A stretch of DNA of 26,249 nucleotides from the NCBI GenBank assembly GCA_025201705.1, contig MU617031.1:1-26249 (forward strand), given 5' to 3'. Numbering within the stretch: position 1 is the stretch's first letter; the number at the start of each line of letters is the position of its first letter. Both the position numbers and the translations under genes were made by a program. The notes beneath the pieces are model-generated. The model did not search any database, had not been told where the DNA came from, and worked only from the letters and a program-made list of their open reading frames with translations. This stretch comes from Dissophora ornata. Taxonomy: Eukaryota; Mortierellomycota; Mortierellomycetes; Mortierellales; Mortierellaceae. Shown here piece after piece: positions 9,332-20,400 of the stretch.

Positions 9332-9498
9332 CGTGTGAATGTATTGCGATATTGAACGAGTATTTTTTTTCCTTATTTGACCACAGGAACGGTGTGACCG
9401 CGTCTTTCAAATTGTCGTTGTTTTCTTCCGTCGTCCAACGGCCGACCTGCTGCTGTTTCCTTCGACATCCCACACCTCAACATACATTGCATTCCACC
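9332..9498. promoter_or_regulatory. Compact bidirectional promoter between LENG1-like and CYM1 genes
   Basis: Only 167 bp separate the two divergent ATGs, so both core promoters and 5' UTRs must fit here. A T tract at about 9362-9370 and CT-rich sequence toward CYM1 are visible. No clear TATA box is seen in either direction. Confidence 0.65.
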
Positions 9499-12400
9499 AT
9501 GCTCGCAGCTGCAAGAGTAGCTGCTCTAAGGAACTCCTCTGCGCAAGTCTCGCATTCATTTAGACGTTCGCAGAGAGCATGCCTCGCCACTGTCTCAACG
9601 ACTGGTACGAGGCAAAGATAAAGTCTTTGATTTCAAACTTCTCGATAGAGACCAGACGGCTACGCAGTCTAATAGACTCAGCTGACCGACTTATTTTCTC
9701 AATACATATGTCAAGTAGAGTCATGGAAGCCTGGAAAATCGATTCACGGATATACTGTTCTTGAGGTATATTGACGTCAATAACTCTCACACGATTCCAC
9801 TTGTAAGGAGAGTGTTTTTGCTGAAGACATATTCCCTTTCGTCCCCTATAGACCAGGCATGTTAAGGAGCTGGAGCTGGATGCCATTAGATTAAAGCACG
9901 AAAAGACGGGAGCAGAACATCTTCATATTGCACGCGACGATTCCAACAATGTCTTCGGAGTCGGATTCGCGACACCTCCCGACAACAGTGCAGGAGTCCC
10001 TCACATTCTAGAGCACACGACCCTCTGTGGAAGTCGATCCTACCCCGTCAGGGATCCGTTCTTCAAGATGTTGAACCGAAGCATGGCCACGTTCATGAAC
10101 GCATATACCGGTGAGTGTCCTAAGAAATAAGACAGGTATCTTTTGTTCTACCATATGCACTTGACTGACACAGGCCTATGGTTTATACATCGTAGCGAGC
10201 GATTATACGTTTTACCCATTCTCGACCACGAACCCAGTCGACTATAAGAATTTGAGAAACGTGTACATGGATGCCGCCTTCTTCCCACACCTTCGGGAGC
10301 TGGATTTCAAGCAGGAGGGATGGAGATTGGAGCACGAGAATCCTAATGGTACATATAGCGCACAAGCGACCTCGTTTCCGATACGACACACGTATTGTGA
10401 GAATAAGGATGGGCATTAATTAAGGATTTCTATACATCTGGGCAAATAGACAAGGAATCGCCGATTGTGTTCAAGGGAATCGTATACAACGAGATGAAAG
10501 GCCAGATGGCAGATACAGGATATTTGTTTTGGTCAAAGGCGCAGCAGTACATGTTCCCCGGTACTACTTACGCCCACAACAGCGGAGGGGATCCAGCCAA
10601 CATCACTGATCTGACACACGAGGAGCTCGTCCATTTCCACCAGACTCACTACCATCCCAGCAATGCAAAATTCTACACCTACGGAAACTTTCCATTGGAG
10701 GACTCGCTCGAATTCATTAACGCAAAGCTGCAAGAGTTCTCGCCGATTACACCCCCGCTTGCCGAGAAGGCTGTCAAGCCATTCGAGAGCCCTCGCCGTG
10801 TTAACTTGACCTGCCCTGTAGATCCCAGTAAGTATAATTTGCGTGCGGTTAGACATAGGGACGGATCATACAACACCTAGTTTAAACTCTAACCATTTGA
10901 TGCTTTTCCTCACATGAAAAATTAGTGGCGTCCCCTGAGAAGCAAGCCAAAATATCGGTGTCATTCCTTACGAACAAAGCAACTGTAGGTTAATGATGTA
11001 AGGACGTAAACATGCATCCTCTATCAGTGATAATGGAGCTGACGTACCGATGTTTGGGCGGCAACTAGGACACGTTCGAAGGATTTGGACTGAGAATTCT
11101 GTCAGATCTTCTCACGGACGGACATGCCTCGCCCATGTACCAGGCATTGATCGAGTCCAACCTCGGATCAGAGTACTCTGCCAACACTGGCTATGACGGA
11201 TCGACGATGGTCAGCTCTCTCTCTTTTGGAGTTCAGGGGATGAAGCAGGAGGATGTTCATAAAGTCGAGGAAACCATCCTGAATGTTCTCCACAAGGTTC
11301 AGGAAGGGGGCGTAGACCCTAAGCGTATCGAGGCCATTGTTCACCAGATTGAGCTGGGACAGAAGCATGTAAGGAGGCAGTACCCCCAATTTGATATGAT
11401 ACACACTCTCTTGTGAAGTCTAGCAGCTCATACTGGTCCTTGGTATATGTAGAAAACGCCCTATTTCGGAATGGGTTTGATGCAAGGATTGTCATCGGGA
11501 TGGTTTAATGGCTGTAACCCGGTGGATCTGTTGGAACTCAATAAGGTATATCTTGTAAATCCGAATTTATCAGGGTTGATTCATACCGCTACAAGTGGTC
11601 TAACATCCAATTCCATGATTCATAGAACATTGACCGCTTGAAATCAGAGATTGCCGCAGGCCCGTTCTTCCAAAATCTCATCTCCAAGTACCTGCTGAAC
11701 AACCCTCACAAACTAGTATTCACCATGACTCCTAGCCCCGACTATGGCGCAGAGGTTGCTGCGAACGAGATTACGCGTCTCATGGGCAAGACTAGTGTGT
11801 TGACGAAGGCAGAAAAGGAGACTATCTACGAGCAAGGGCAGGCATTGCTTAAGAACCAGGAGCAGGTCGAGGACGTTTCTTGCCTTCCAACACTAAAAGT
11901 AGATGACATCTCCCAGAAGGCAAAGACGTTTTCTTTGGAGCACAGCGCTGTCAGCAGTGTCCCTGTTCAGTGGAGACCTACTTCAACCAACGGCATCACG
12001 TACTTCCGAGGCATAAGCGTCATCCCAGGATTATCGCCAGAGTTGAAGCAGTACTTGCCCTTGTTCAGCGACGTACGTGTGTTCCAGTGCATTCAAAATA
12101 CCTACGTTTGAAATCGGTTCTTTGCATTACGTATCATTGTGTGGTTGCTAATTCTCTCCGAACACTTCCCTCGTCCCCAATAGTCGCTGACATCTCTTGG
12201 AACGCATAAGCGTGCAATGAGTGAGATTGATGACGATATCAGATTGTACACAGGAGGCATTCGTGTTGCACCATTCCTCTCAACCAACCACTCCTGTGAG
12301 TTTTAAATCCAAAGACCTGTGACAATTTGGCTCTATGTTCAATCAATGTGCATATCGCCAACTGAACTTTACATGGATGCTTTCAAAAATATAGCTATCG

Positions 12401-13776
12401 ACGGAACTGAAGAAGGAGTGTCGTTCAGCTCTTACTGCTTGGACAGGAACCAAGATCACATGTATGATCTCCTAGGATCGCTCATTCGTGAGACCAACTT
12501 TGACAACGTGGACAAGCTCCGCACACTGATTCAAGGAGTAAGTACTATTATTAGTTTCATTACTTCCTAGTTTTCTCAAGCAGGGCTGTTGCTAATAATG
12601 TCTTGGTATCTTATAGAATGCATCAGGACTCTCGAACTCCGTGGCGGATTCTGGACATGTCTTTGCCAGAACCAACGCTAGCTCTCGCCTGACACCAGCC
12701 GGCGTAAGTTTCATGGTCCCCCCCTCCTCCCCATGGCCACTAATACTGAGCCTTTTTTTTGCTAACACTCTTATCGCTTTTGATATGTAGCTTGCATCCG
12801 AGTTGTATAGCGGTATGACACAGGTTCAATTCATGAACGCTCTTTCGCAAAAGGATGATCTCACCGAGGTATCACAGCGTCTCAAGGAGATTGCTGATCT
12901 CGCGATCAAGCGCTCCAGCCTCAGACTGGCACTGAACTGTGGCGAGGACCAGATGTCGCGTAATGAGAATGTTGTCGGACAGTTCATCTCGCGCTTGGAT
13001 GCGAGGCCCGTAAACTCTGTTTCACAGGTAAGAGATCGCCACACACGTTTTTCTTTTATTCATAACTTCGTTGTTGTAATATACTACTGATCCAGTATTG
13101 CGGTCCACTCACATTCTACGCTGTCCTTATCCAGCCTGATTTCATTCCAACATACGAGAATTCGTTCTTTGAACTGCCCTACGGTATCAACTTCACGGCC
13201 AAGTGTCTCCGCGGCGTGCCTTACACGCACGAGGATGGCCCTAAGCTCCAGATCCTAGCCTCGCTTATGTCGAACCTATTCTTGCACCGCGAGATCCGTG
13301 AGAAGAATGGCGCCTATAGCGGTGGAGCAGGTTACTCTCCTACCGGTGGACTCTTTTCGTTCCACTCGTACCGTGATCCTAGTCCAAAGAAGACATTGGC
13401 AACATTCCAGGACTCTGTTCGCTGGGTGTTGGATCGCAAGGACTTCACGGATCAGGAACTAGCAGAGGCCAAGTTGTCGATCTTCCAGAAAATGGATGCA
13501 CCCGTCAGCGCGGCTGAAGAGGGCATGGTGTTCTTTTCAGAGGGTATCACGGACGAGATGCGTCAAACGTAAGTTTACTTTGAGCGTGTTTTGAAGACGA
13601 AAAAATGAATGTGGAAGGAGACATGTGGAATGTTGACCGAGACCGGGATTTTTTTTCTTCTGAATAGTCGACGTGGCCAGCTTCTGAAAGTGACGAGCGC
13701 AGATGTCAAGGAGGCGGCAAGCCGCTATTTGTTAGACCAGCAGTCGAGCCATTGCATTCTTGGAGACAAGGAATAG
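9499..13776 (+). CDS. CYM1: Mitochondrial presequence protease (M16C, Cym1/PreP/PITRM1), 15 exons
   Basis: This zinc metallopeptidase degrades cleaved targeting peptides in the mitochondrial matrix or intermembrane space.
Exons: 9499-9604, 9719-9765, 9852-10110, 10196-10348, 10450-10827, 10926-10984, 11069-11368, 11453-11545, 11626-12072, 12184-12295, 12395-12537, 12617-12703, 12791-13027, 13135-13568, 13668-13776. This makes 2964 nt, 987 aa, the usual family size.
Residues 1-35 are Arg/Ala/Ser-rich without acidic residues, a typical mitochondrial presequence. The inverted zinc motif is H102-ILE-H106 with E105 catalytic, and the downstream Glu is in VYNEMKG. The C-terminal half keeps [16 protein letters not shown], where Arg and Tyr complete the active site. 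Exon 3 was set at 9852 because it restores the conserved spacing between HGYTV and AIRL.
All key residues are present, so the enzyme should be active. Confidence 0.96.
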
Positions 13777-13788
13777 TAGCAGGTGTTT

Positions 13789-13794
13789 AATAAA
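13789..13794 (+). terminator. Polyadenylation signal AATAAA of CYM1
   Basis: A canonical hexamer lies 12 bp after the TAG stop at 13774-13776, in the 232-bp convergent gap before the F-box gene. Confidence 0.55.
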
Positions 13795-13948
13795 TAATCA
13801 TCGATGATGCTCGTTGTATTTTGAGCAAATAGATCTTGAACCATTTGTCGATGTTCCCAAGCCACGCTACCCTGTGTGGCATTCACACTAACAGTTGGCA
13901 CCATCAGATGATACATTGGGATGACTTCTACAAAGTTCATCAAACGAT

Positions 13949-13954
13949 TTTATT
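13949..13954 (-). terminator. Polyadenylation signal AATAAA of the F-box gene
   Basis: TTTATT on plus reads AATAAA on minus, 55 bp past the F-box stop (14011-14009). It pairs tail-to-tail with the CYM1 signal. Confidence 0.5.
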
Positions 13955-14008
13955 GTTTTATGTAATGTAATGCTCTGCTACGACTGTTCTGTTTCGCGTG
14001 GTGACGGA

Positions 14009-16726
14009 TTACCAATCCTGCAACTCATCCTCCTCCGCCCACATCATATCGTAATCATCCATAAGGTCCATGCCAATACCCTGATCATGGAACCATTCGT
14101 GGGCATCTGGATCCAAGTTGCCACCTTCGACCGCAAACTTGGACAGCGAGATGGACTGCAGTTTGCCTATGCGGTTTCGGTCTTGACCTTCAGGCGCATC
14201 CTCATACTCGGCGATCCTTTCCTCCTGTCTCTTAATCTCATCCGCATCAGTGGTATAGTCATGTCCATATCCAAAGTTCTTTCCAAACCAGATCATCTCA
14301 CTGTCCTGGAGATTGTAACCCAAGTACCGCACCATTTCCCACCGAAGCAGGTTTTGTTGGAGAGCAGGCAAGACGAGATCGAGGCCGTCCTGTACACGGA
14401 TGCGGTAGTCGCCATTGGACATGTCGAGTTGGGTGAGCTCGGGGTTCTGGCCCAGCTTGCTATACACCTCTCGAAGGGTTCTTCGCTGTTCGCCACGATT
14501 GCGGTGAGCTTTCTTTGGGAGCTTGAGGTCCCCGCGCTTTGTGGCCTCGTCTTTTTCCGAGGCCTCGACTACTTCATCATCGCTGTCCGACACGAACCCA
14601 TCATCATCATCATCATCAGACATGCCCTCCAAAGGTGGGGTGATATAGTCGTACGAACCGTCCTCCAAGAAATCCTGATAGTCATCATAGTCGTCGACAG
14701 GCTCCAACGGGAACCGTTCCATTTCGTACAACTCCTCGACTACAAATTTCGTGTCATTGATAACCAAGTTCATGCACACTCCCGAGATGTTCAAATCTTT
14801 AAGAAGTCGACACGCCCACGGACCACGGAAAAGCCTCATGGACACACCGGAGCAGCCGCCCAAGTTGAGACCCCACAGAGAGACACAGGATCGAACGATA
14901 GCCCGAAGACCCTTGTTGGTGACGTTGCGACAGTTTTTGAGATTCAACGTCTGGAGTCCGCCAGAGATCCTCCCGCCAGTGTAAATCTTGGTCGTTGGTG
15001 CGGATGCAGATGTCGCTGACAACGTCGATCCCACAGCGTTGGATGCCTTCGCTCCCTTTTTTCCTTTTTCCTCTGCTGACTTCTTCGCTTTATGAGCTTG
15101 CTTGGCAGCTTCGATCCTCTTGTCTCCTAGTTCGTGATCATACCATTCCTGCGGTACTCCATGTCCGAGTCGCTCCATCCTTTTCCTGTTAGTTTCCGCC
15201 AAAATCAACAAAGACTCATCGCCTACGTCGCACCCTTGCAGCTCGATATGCTCTAGCTCCGTAGCATAGCGGAAGAGAGATTGCAGACCCCGATCTGTGA
15301 GCTTCGAACAGAACGATAGTCGAATCTCAGTCAAGACGTTATTCGGCGTAAACGTTCTCTTGCTTGGATTCAGGCTGACCCGGATCAATGCCGTCCTCTC
15401 AGTTTTGGTCAATGATGTCGACGCCAACTTGGTCCGCAGTTCCTTGCGTAGAGTCTCGTTTTTCTTGGGATCTTCAATGAGCGCGTAAAGGGTTTCGCTG
15501 GTTGCCTCGTGGTTGTGCTCGCATGATAGAGATTTCATCTTATACCTGCTAGCGCTAAGAAAAGGCACCAGTCCTTCGTTTGTGGTCGAGGTCATGTTGA
15601 CGAACAGTGCTTCTAGCGGTCTTGGCTCAGCCCCACCGTTCTCTGTGCCTCCAGCCATAGTCTTCAAGAAACCATCTGTGATTTCTGTACCGTTCAAGTG
15701 GAGTTCGCTGAGGTTGGGACAATTATTCATGAGCTTGACGAGTTCCTTGTCATCGATATCACTGACATGACTTACAGCGAGGAACTTCAACTGTGGGCCC
15801 AGCAGTGAGACGACATCGAAGCAAGATTTTCCAGTTAGGTTGATACATTTGGTCAAGACCAGCTCTTCGAGATGGAAGGGGAACTGGGTCTTGCTACCCT
15901 TGAACTTGGCGGGTCGGGTTGTGCCAGCCAAGCGATGCGTTGGAATTAAAGGGGGTACAATCGAATTGGCCGCACTCTTCGCAGAGCGACCGGTAGTTCT
16001 TGCGGTTGCCAAGACTGGGCCTGTCGACTGTTCCTGCTGATCCTGTTCCGACTCTGTTGAGGTGGATGGTGGCAATCCAACACTTTCGTAGTGATGATCT
16101 GCCTCCTGTTCGGTCCCGGTCTCAGTCTCGGTCATGCTTCGATAGGTGTCCATCATGGTGTCCAAGTGCTCAGAGCCACTTTCCTCACCATCGTCTTGTA
16201 GGGAGGCACCTTGGCCGCGTCGCGCTCCACTGATCACTTGTCTCTTGCGCTTCTTGGCCGTTGTCGACATGACATTGTAGGGATCGCTGTGAATCAAGAC
16301 TTTGAGTGTCTCAGCCGTGACATTGGTCTTGGAGAGATTCAAGAACTTTAGTCTCGGGCAGTTTCCTGCGATCAGCTCCATGTCCCCGTCCTGGACCTCA
16401 GTGTAGATCAGATACAGCCTTTCGATATAACGACCATAGCGGAGCAATCCCATTCGAAAGCCTTTGCTGTTTTGCCAGACCTCGTCGGCATCGTCTCCTT
16501 GAAGAATGACGGTGTTCCAGAGGACTGGGGCGCACGTATTATGGAAAAGGACTGAGACTTGAATGGCGCTAGCGAGGTCCTGGGTGGAGAGGAACTTTGC
16601 GATCACGGCGACGAGCTCGGGGAGGTCTAAAGGCGAGGAAGCTCGAGCGGATGTCGCTAAAAAGGGCGATGCAGTCGAGGTGATCTCGGCGGCGCTGTCG
16701 GCCGGGGCAGCTTCCTTTGTAGACAT
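14009..16726 (-). CDS. F-box/leucine-rich repeat protein (Grr1/AMN1-like), single exon
   Basis: The protein has 905 aa with no intron. An F-box is seen at about residues 30-80 (LDLPELVAVIAKFLSTQDLA ... VLWNTVILQG), so it probably binds Skp1 as the substrate-recognition part of an SCF ubiquitin ligase.
LRRs of the cysteine-containing type lie at about 125-155, 285-350, 465-515 and 600-650 (LTEIRLSFCSKLTDRGLQSL, LQTLNLKNCRNVTNKGLRAI). Between them are disordered linkers: a Ser/Thr/Glu-rich stretch near 180-260 and a Lys/Ala/Ser-rich stretch near 550-590. An acidic patch with a run of six Asp (about 720) precedes a C-terminal region with further Asp/Glu.
The ATG context and the absence of upstream coding support the start. 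Its substrate cannot be inferred. A long plus-strand frame inside (13970-15019) is antisense shadow. Confidence 0.9.
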   Translation of the reverse strand: MSTKEAAPADSAAEITSTASPFLATSARASSPLDLPELVAVIAKFLSTQDLASAIQVSVLFHNTCAPVLWNTVILQGDDADEVWQNSKGFRMGLLRYGRYIERLYLIYTEVQDGDMELIAGNCPRLKFLNLSKTNVTAETLKVLIHSDPYNVMSTTAKKRKRQVISGARRGQGASLQDDGEESGSEHLDTMMDTYRSMTETETGTEQEADHHYESVGLPPSTSTESEQDQQEQSTGPVLATARTTGRSAKSAANSIVPPLIPTHRLAGTTRPAKFKGSKTQFPFHLEELVLTKCINLTGKSCFDVVSLLGPQLKFLAVSHVSDIDDKELVKLMNNCPNLSELHLNGTEITDGFLKTMAGGTENGGAEPRPLEALFVNMTSTTNEGLVPFLSASRYKMKSLSCEHNHEATSETLYALIEDPKKNETLRKELRTKLASTSLTKTERTALIRVSLNPSKRTFTPNNVLTEIRLSFCSKLTDRGLQSLFRYATELEHIELQGCDVGDESLLILAETNRKRMERLGHGVPQEWYDHELGDKRIEAAKQAHKAKKSAEEKGKKGAKASNAVGSTLSATSASAPTTKIYTGGRISGGLQTLNLKNCRNVTNKGLRAIVRSCVSLWGLNLGGCSGVSMRLFRGPWACRLLKDLNISGVCMNLVINDTKFVVEELYEMERFPLEPVDDYDDYQDFLEDGSYDYITPPLEGMSDDDDDDGFVSDSDDEVVEASEKDEATKRGDLKLPKKAHRNRGEQRRTLREVYSKLGQNPELTQLDMSNGDYRIRVQDGLDLVLPALQQNLLRWEMVRYLGYNLQDSEMIWFGKNFGYGHDYTTDADEIKRQEERIAEYEDAPEGQDRNRIGKLQSISLSKFAVEGGNLDPDAHEWFHDQGIGMDLMDDYDMMWAEEDELQDW

Positions 16727-17515
16727 AGTAGTCTATTCACTCCTGATGGACGGACAATGGAGAGAATTGGAGAATAAAAAGCAATGTTTTTGATTCTCGA
16801 GTGCTTTTATTCGGCGGCGCGTGTTTAGTTGCATAGTGATGGTGCACGTGATATGCGCGTCCTGAAATTCACATTTGGACCACTCATCGTGGGATCAAAA
16901 TTACTTTTACTGGATGCCAAAGCAATAAAGCAGGTCCCTTGCTCAATGCTATCGGGTCGATGCTGTGTTTCTTGGTCCGCCGATAGGGGGAGACTCGAAC
17001 AGCGGCGCTGGATGCTGGGACGCTGCAGAAGATCACCACAAAAATGTCTCCTTGTGCTGCAGCACAGATTAAAAATTCCCGGCAGCCGTTGTTGACCTGC
17101 ACGTCGTCAAATCGGTCAAAACAAAGAATATGGTTGTGGTCGATCGCGACGATCCATGGGCTGAAAATGTGTATAACACAGGTGTGCCATGTGCCCTATC
17201 CGCCCTCTCCTTCACTCATACTACCCTTGCTTCGCCATTCGCTTGGAAAAAAAAAAGAAAGGATTGCGTTATTGTCATCGCTCCAACCACCACCAGGTAT
17301 AGTCGACTTGTTCCTTCTCGCCAGTTGCATCTCTATGAATCCACGCGCATCTTCTGCATCCCATTACCACATCCCTCTACCCTCCACCACATGTATAATC
17401 CACATGGCTCCCTTTTGATGAGCCCTTTCCGTCTCCACCTCTCTGTCACTCACCACCTTCTGCATGTGCGTCTTTTGATCGTTTTCTCAGAAAGTGCAAG
17501 TTTCGGCATGTGAAC
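16727..17515. promoter_or_regulatory. Divergent promoter between F-box and exonuclease genes
   Basis: 789 bp lie between opposing ATGs. It contains a CACGTG palindrome at 16845-16850, about 120 bp upstream of the F-box ATG, and long CT-rich leader-like sequence (about 17195-17480) before the exonuclease. A TTTTCTCAG at about 17482-17490 could be the acceptor of a 5' UTR intron. Open frames inside have no recognisable content. A tRNA-like TTCGAGTC on minus near 16995 does not form a T-arm. Confidence 0.5.
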
Positions 17516-20229
17516 ATGGTCCGTCGGCCTGTCGTAGCAATGCCTGTCAACAAAAAGACATTGAGTGGGAATGCACGGCCATTTGTGCCCAGTGCCCTAC
17601 AGCAGCAATATCAACAATACCAACAGCCATACACGCCCCCGGTTTCCTATGCAGCGGCGCAACGCCGTATGGTCAGACATCCGCCGGTCAACCTGCCCCC
17701 TGATGGTATGTGATTTATCTCTGGGGCACTGCAAACACATTATTATTTTTCTCTTGTGCAGCGAAAAGCACAGACATTCATAAATCCACATTGTTCATAA
17801 ATGGTAGTGGTCGCACAGACTGTCGGCGACAACAATGCTTTTCTTCTTGGCAAGAATCTCCTCACAGAGTACAGAAACCTGGAAACATATCGCCGAGAGC
17901 AGCAACTTGGCAACGTGAAAGCTGTTCAAGAGGCCATGTTTGCAGCACTCAAGACCCACCATGACCCACCAATGTTCATCATAAATGCCTTACTTACAGT
18001 GGGCACGTTTGTGGGTTTCAAGAATCTGGATCCAGATTTTGAGCTGGAAATCTCCGAGTTCTTAGTTGCGGTGTTGCAGCGTTGTGTGCAGTGGCGTCAG
18101 GACCATCCTGAAGAATGGGCCGCAGCGATCGCGGCAACTGTAACATCTTCAGCGCCCCCAGCAGGGCCATCCTCCTCAGTAGCCCATTCGTCACCTGTTG
18201 GATTCTACTTTGACGAAAAAAGTCCTGTATTGGGAAACTCCAAGGTGGAGGATGACTTGATAGTTTTGGATGAGGATCAGGCGGTCTTTGGGCGCCCGAG
18301 TTTGTCCGCGGCATCGGCGGCGTCCCATCCGCTTCGAGTGCAACACACGGGATCGTCAGTCGTCAGTCTACTCGATAAAGATGAAGATGGACCAAGCATG
18401 TCGCACATGGTAGCGCTCAAACCGTCTTTTGCTGACTTGATTGATCTATCCAACTTTGACAGTTTGGATCGCTGTGCGTCGTCAGTATCCACCATGTCGA
18501 CTGCAACAGAAATCACGCCGCCAATGTCAGAGTGCTCTTTCGGGGGTATCGCAACCGCAGGAGATGAAGTAGGAGATAGACAGACAGATGATGGCGAGAA
18601 CGAACCGGACGATGTGGTTCTTCAAGTCGATCTGCAGCTTCTAGATAAAGCAAATCGGTTTGTGACTGAACTGGATCTCCAGCAGCCAGGACATGGTCAA
18701 GGACAAGGTCGTAGACGAAGTGAGATAGAGTCAGACATGGAAGAATTGCTAAAAGTCTTTGACACTCAGCTTGACGCAGAGAAGGATAAGGACAAGGATG
18801 ACTCTATGGGCGTGAATATCGAAAGAATTACATCGCCGCGCCATGAAGACCAGAGCGCTCGTACGCTAATTCAACAAGAGCACCGTGTCAAGTTGCTCGA
18901 GGAAGTGTTGGGCGGGAAGAATTCCCTGCAGGTCTACTCCGCGATCAAGGTCTTGAACATGCAACCGCATCTCATGCAGCCCGCGAAGGAAGGAGAGGAG
19001 ACTTATGGGTGGATGCTCGCTCGACAGCTCTACTCGAAGGGGCGTTTCCGCGAAGCCTCAGTCATGGTTTTCGAGTATCTGAAGCCACGTAATAACTCCG
19101 TCTCGGACCCTTCATCGCCGTTGCCATCATCTCCGTCGCCGTCAACGCCATTACCGGTATCACTGTCACGAACATCAACAACTACAGGAGGGACTTCCAG
19201 AGGCGGGAACGTCCAGGGATCCAGCAGTCAACCAGGACTTCACAAGATTTCATCCTTTCCCTCTCCATTTTCTTCTCAAACATCAAGTCCGCGGGTGATG
19301 GCTGCAAAAACAAAAGTAGCGCAAACACCGACATTCGAACTGCCTCTTCATACAAGAGTCGTGTTTGTGGATTCGGACACACAGGTCGAAGAACTTTCGC
19401 ACGCACTCAGAAGCTCGCGCGCCGTGGGGATGGACACAGAGTGGCTGCCGCAGATTGAAGCCTATGCAGGAATCCAGCCAACGGCGGCGAGGACGGCGAT
19501 TCTGCAGCTTGCGTGTGACCGGGACTCGACAGTGTATATCGTGGATACGGTTGCGTTCTTGGAGAGTGATGATTATGGTATGGCACTAGTTGAGATCATT
19601 GGCGAGTTCTTTAATGCCCAGAGGACTCTAAAGCTAGGTAAAGTGCACACCACGCGGGCATAAATCATTAGTTCTCAAGATGCAGAGGGGAATACCAGCG
19701 TTTGGGATAACTGACCAGCTTTTTTTTTTTTTTTCTTTCTTTGGCTGTAGCCTACGATTGGGACGGAGATCAAGATCTCCTTCTGGCGACGTATCCTGCT
19801 CTATTTCAAGAAAAGTATCGCCCTCGCAACTTTTTGGATCTAAAGTATCTCTGGTTCAAGGTCGCCGATGAGACTAACGACATTGACAGTGACAATAACG
19901 ACAACAGCAACAACAGCGACAACAACGATAGCAGTGACATCAAGGAAACAACCAGCCAGGCATCATCTTCTTCCTCTGCCTCATCCCCGATGGTAGGAGG
20001 AGGATACGACGCATGGTCCATGTTCCCGTCTGTCCCAGGCATGCGCCAAATCCCCGGCGGACTGTCCGGTATGTTGAGTCGGCTCTGCGGGAAAAAGTTG
20101 GACAAGTCGCAGCAATGCAGCCACTGGGAGCAACGACCACTGAGTCAAGCACAGCAGGTGTATGCGGCTGTGGATGCATGGTGCCTGCTGGATATCTATG
20201 AGGTCCTGGACAAGATTGAGAGGATCTGA
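17516..20229 (+). CDS. Nibbler/Mut-7/EXD3-type DEDDy 3'-5' exonuclease, three exons
   Basis: Exons 17516-17705, 17808-19637, 19751-20229 give 832 aa. Relatives trim 3' ends of small RNAs (Drosophila Nibbler) or act in RNA silencing (worm MUT-7).
The exonuclease domain is C-terminal (about 585-830). Exo I is GMDTEW with D606 and E608, Exo II lies in LKLAYDWDGDQDLL (likely D680), and Exo III is Y811-AAV-D815. GGLSGMLSRLCGKKLDKSQQ and WEQRPLSQAQQVYAAVDAW are typical of the Nibbler/EXD3 branch rather than WRN. The N-terminal 580 residues include a helical part (about 65-150), Ser/Asp-rich linkers and a second helical block near 425-480. No C-terminal Mut7-C domain follows.
A low-complexity Asp/Asn/Ser insert (about 713-745) sits inside the nuclease domain. 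The exon 1-2 junction is uncertain because a stronger acceptor lies at 17761; translation from ATG 17801 is an alternative. Confidence 0.9.
19720..19734. repeat. 15-T run in exonuclease intron 2
   Basis: The homopolymer serves as the pyrimidine tract of the intron at 19638-19750. A CTGAC branch-like site stands just before it at 19711-19715. Confidence 0.7.
19884..19938 (+). repeat. Imperfect GAC/AAC/AGC triplet repeat in coding sequence
   Basis: Triplets coding for Asp, Asn and Ser are repeated inside the exonuclease domain. The tract stays in frame and adds an acidic, probably disordered loop. Confidence 0.7.
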
Positions 20230-20271
20230 TCGCATGAAGTAGAGGTTGCTTTGTCGCCTTCATACTGACAA

Positions 20272-20301
20272 ACACACAACACACACACACACACACACAC
20301 C
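20272..20301. repeat. (AC)n microsatellite
   Basis: About 14 AC units with one interruption stand in the 171-bp gap between the convergent exonuclease and LRR genes. It is probably within a 3' UTR. Confidence 0.85.
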
Positions 20302-20400
20302 TGTATCATAAATAATGGATATTATTGTATGCTGTATTGTTCTTTAGTTGTTGACATGCCGTCACTGGGCTTTGCTTTTTGGGCCTTGATGAATTACTGC

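Noticed and set aside
13970..15019. 349-codon open frame on plus
   Set aside because: It lies wholly antisense to the 3' half of the F-box/LRR gene, and its composition is explained by that gene's codons. It has no domain of its own.
16960..17010. tRNA-like TTCGAGTC on minus
   Set aside because: The flanking bases do not pair as a T-arm, and no D-arm, anticodon arm or acceptor stem can be drawn.
17710..17964. Frame following the strong acceptor at 17761
   Set aside because: It ends early and does not match the exonuclease reading. It is kept only as a possible unproductive splice form.
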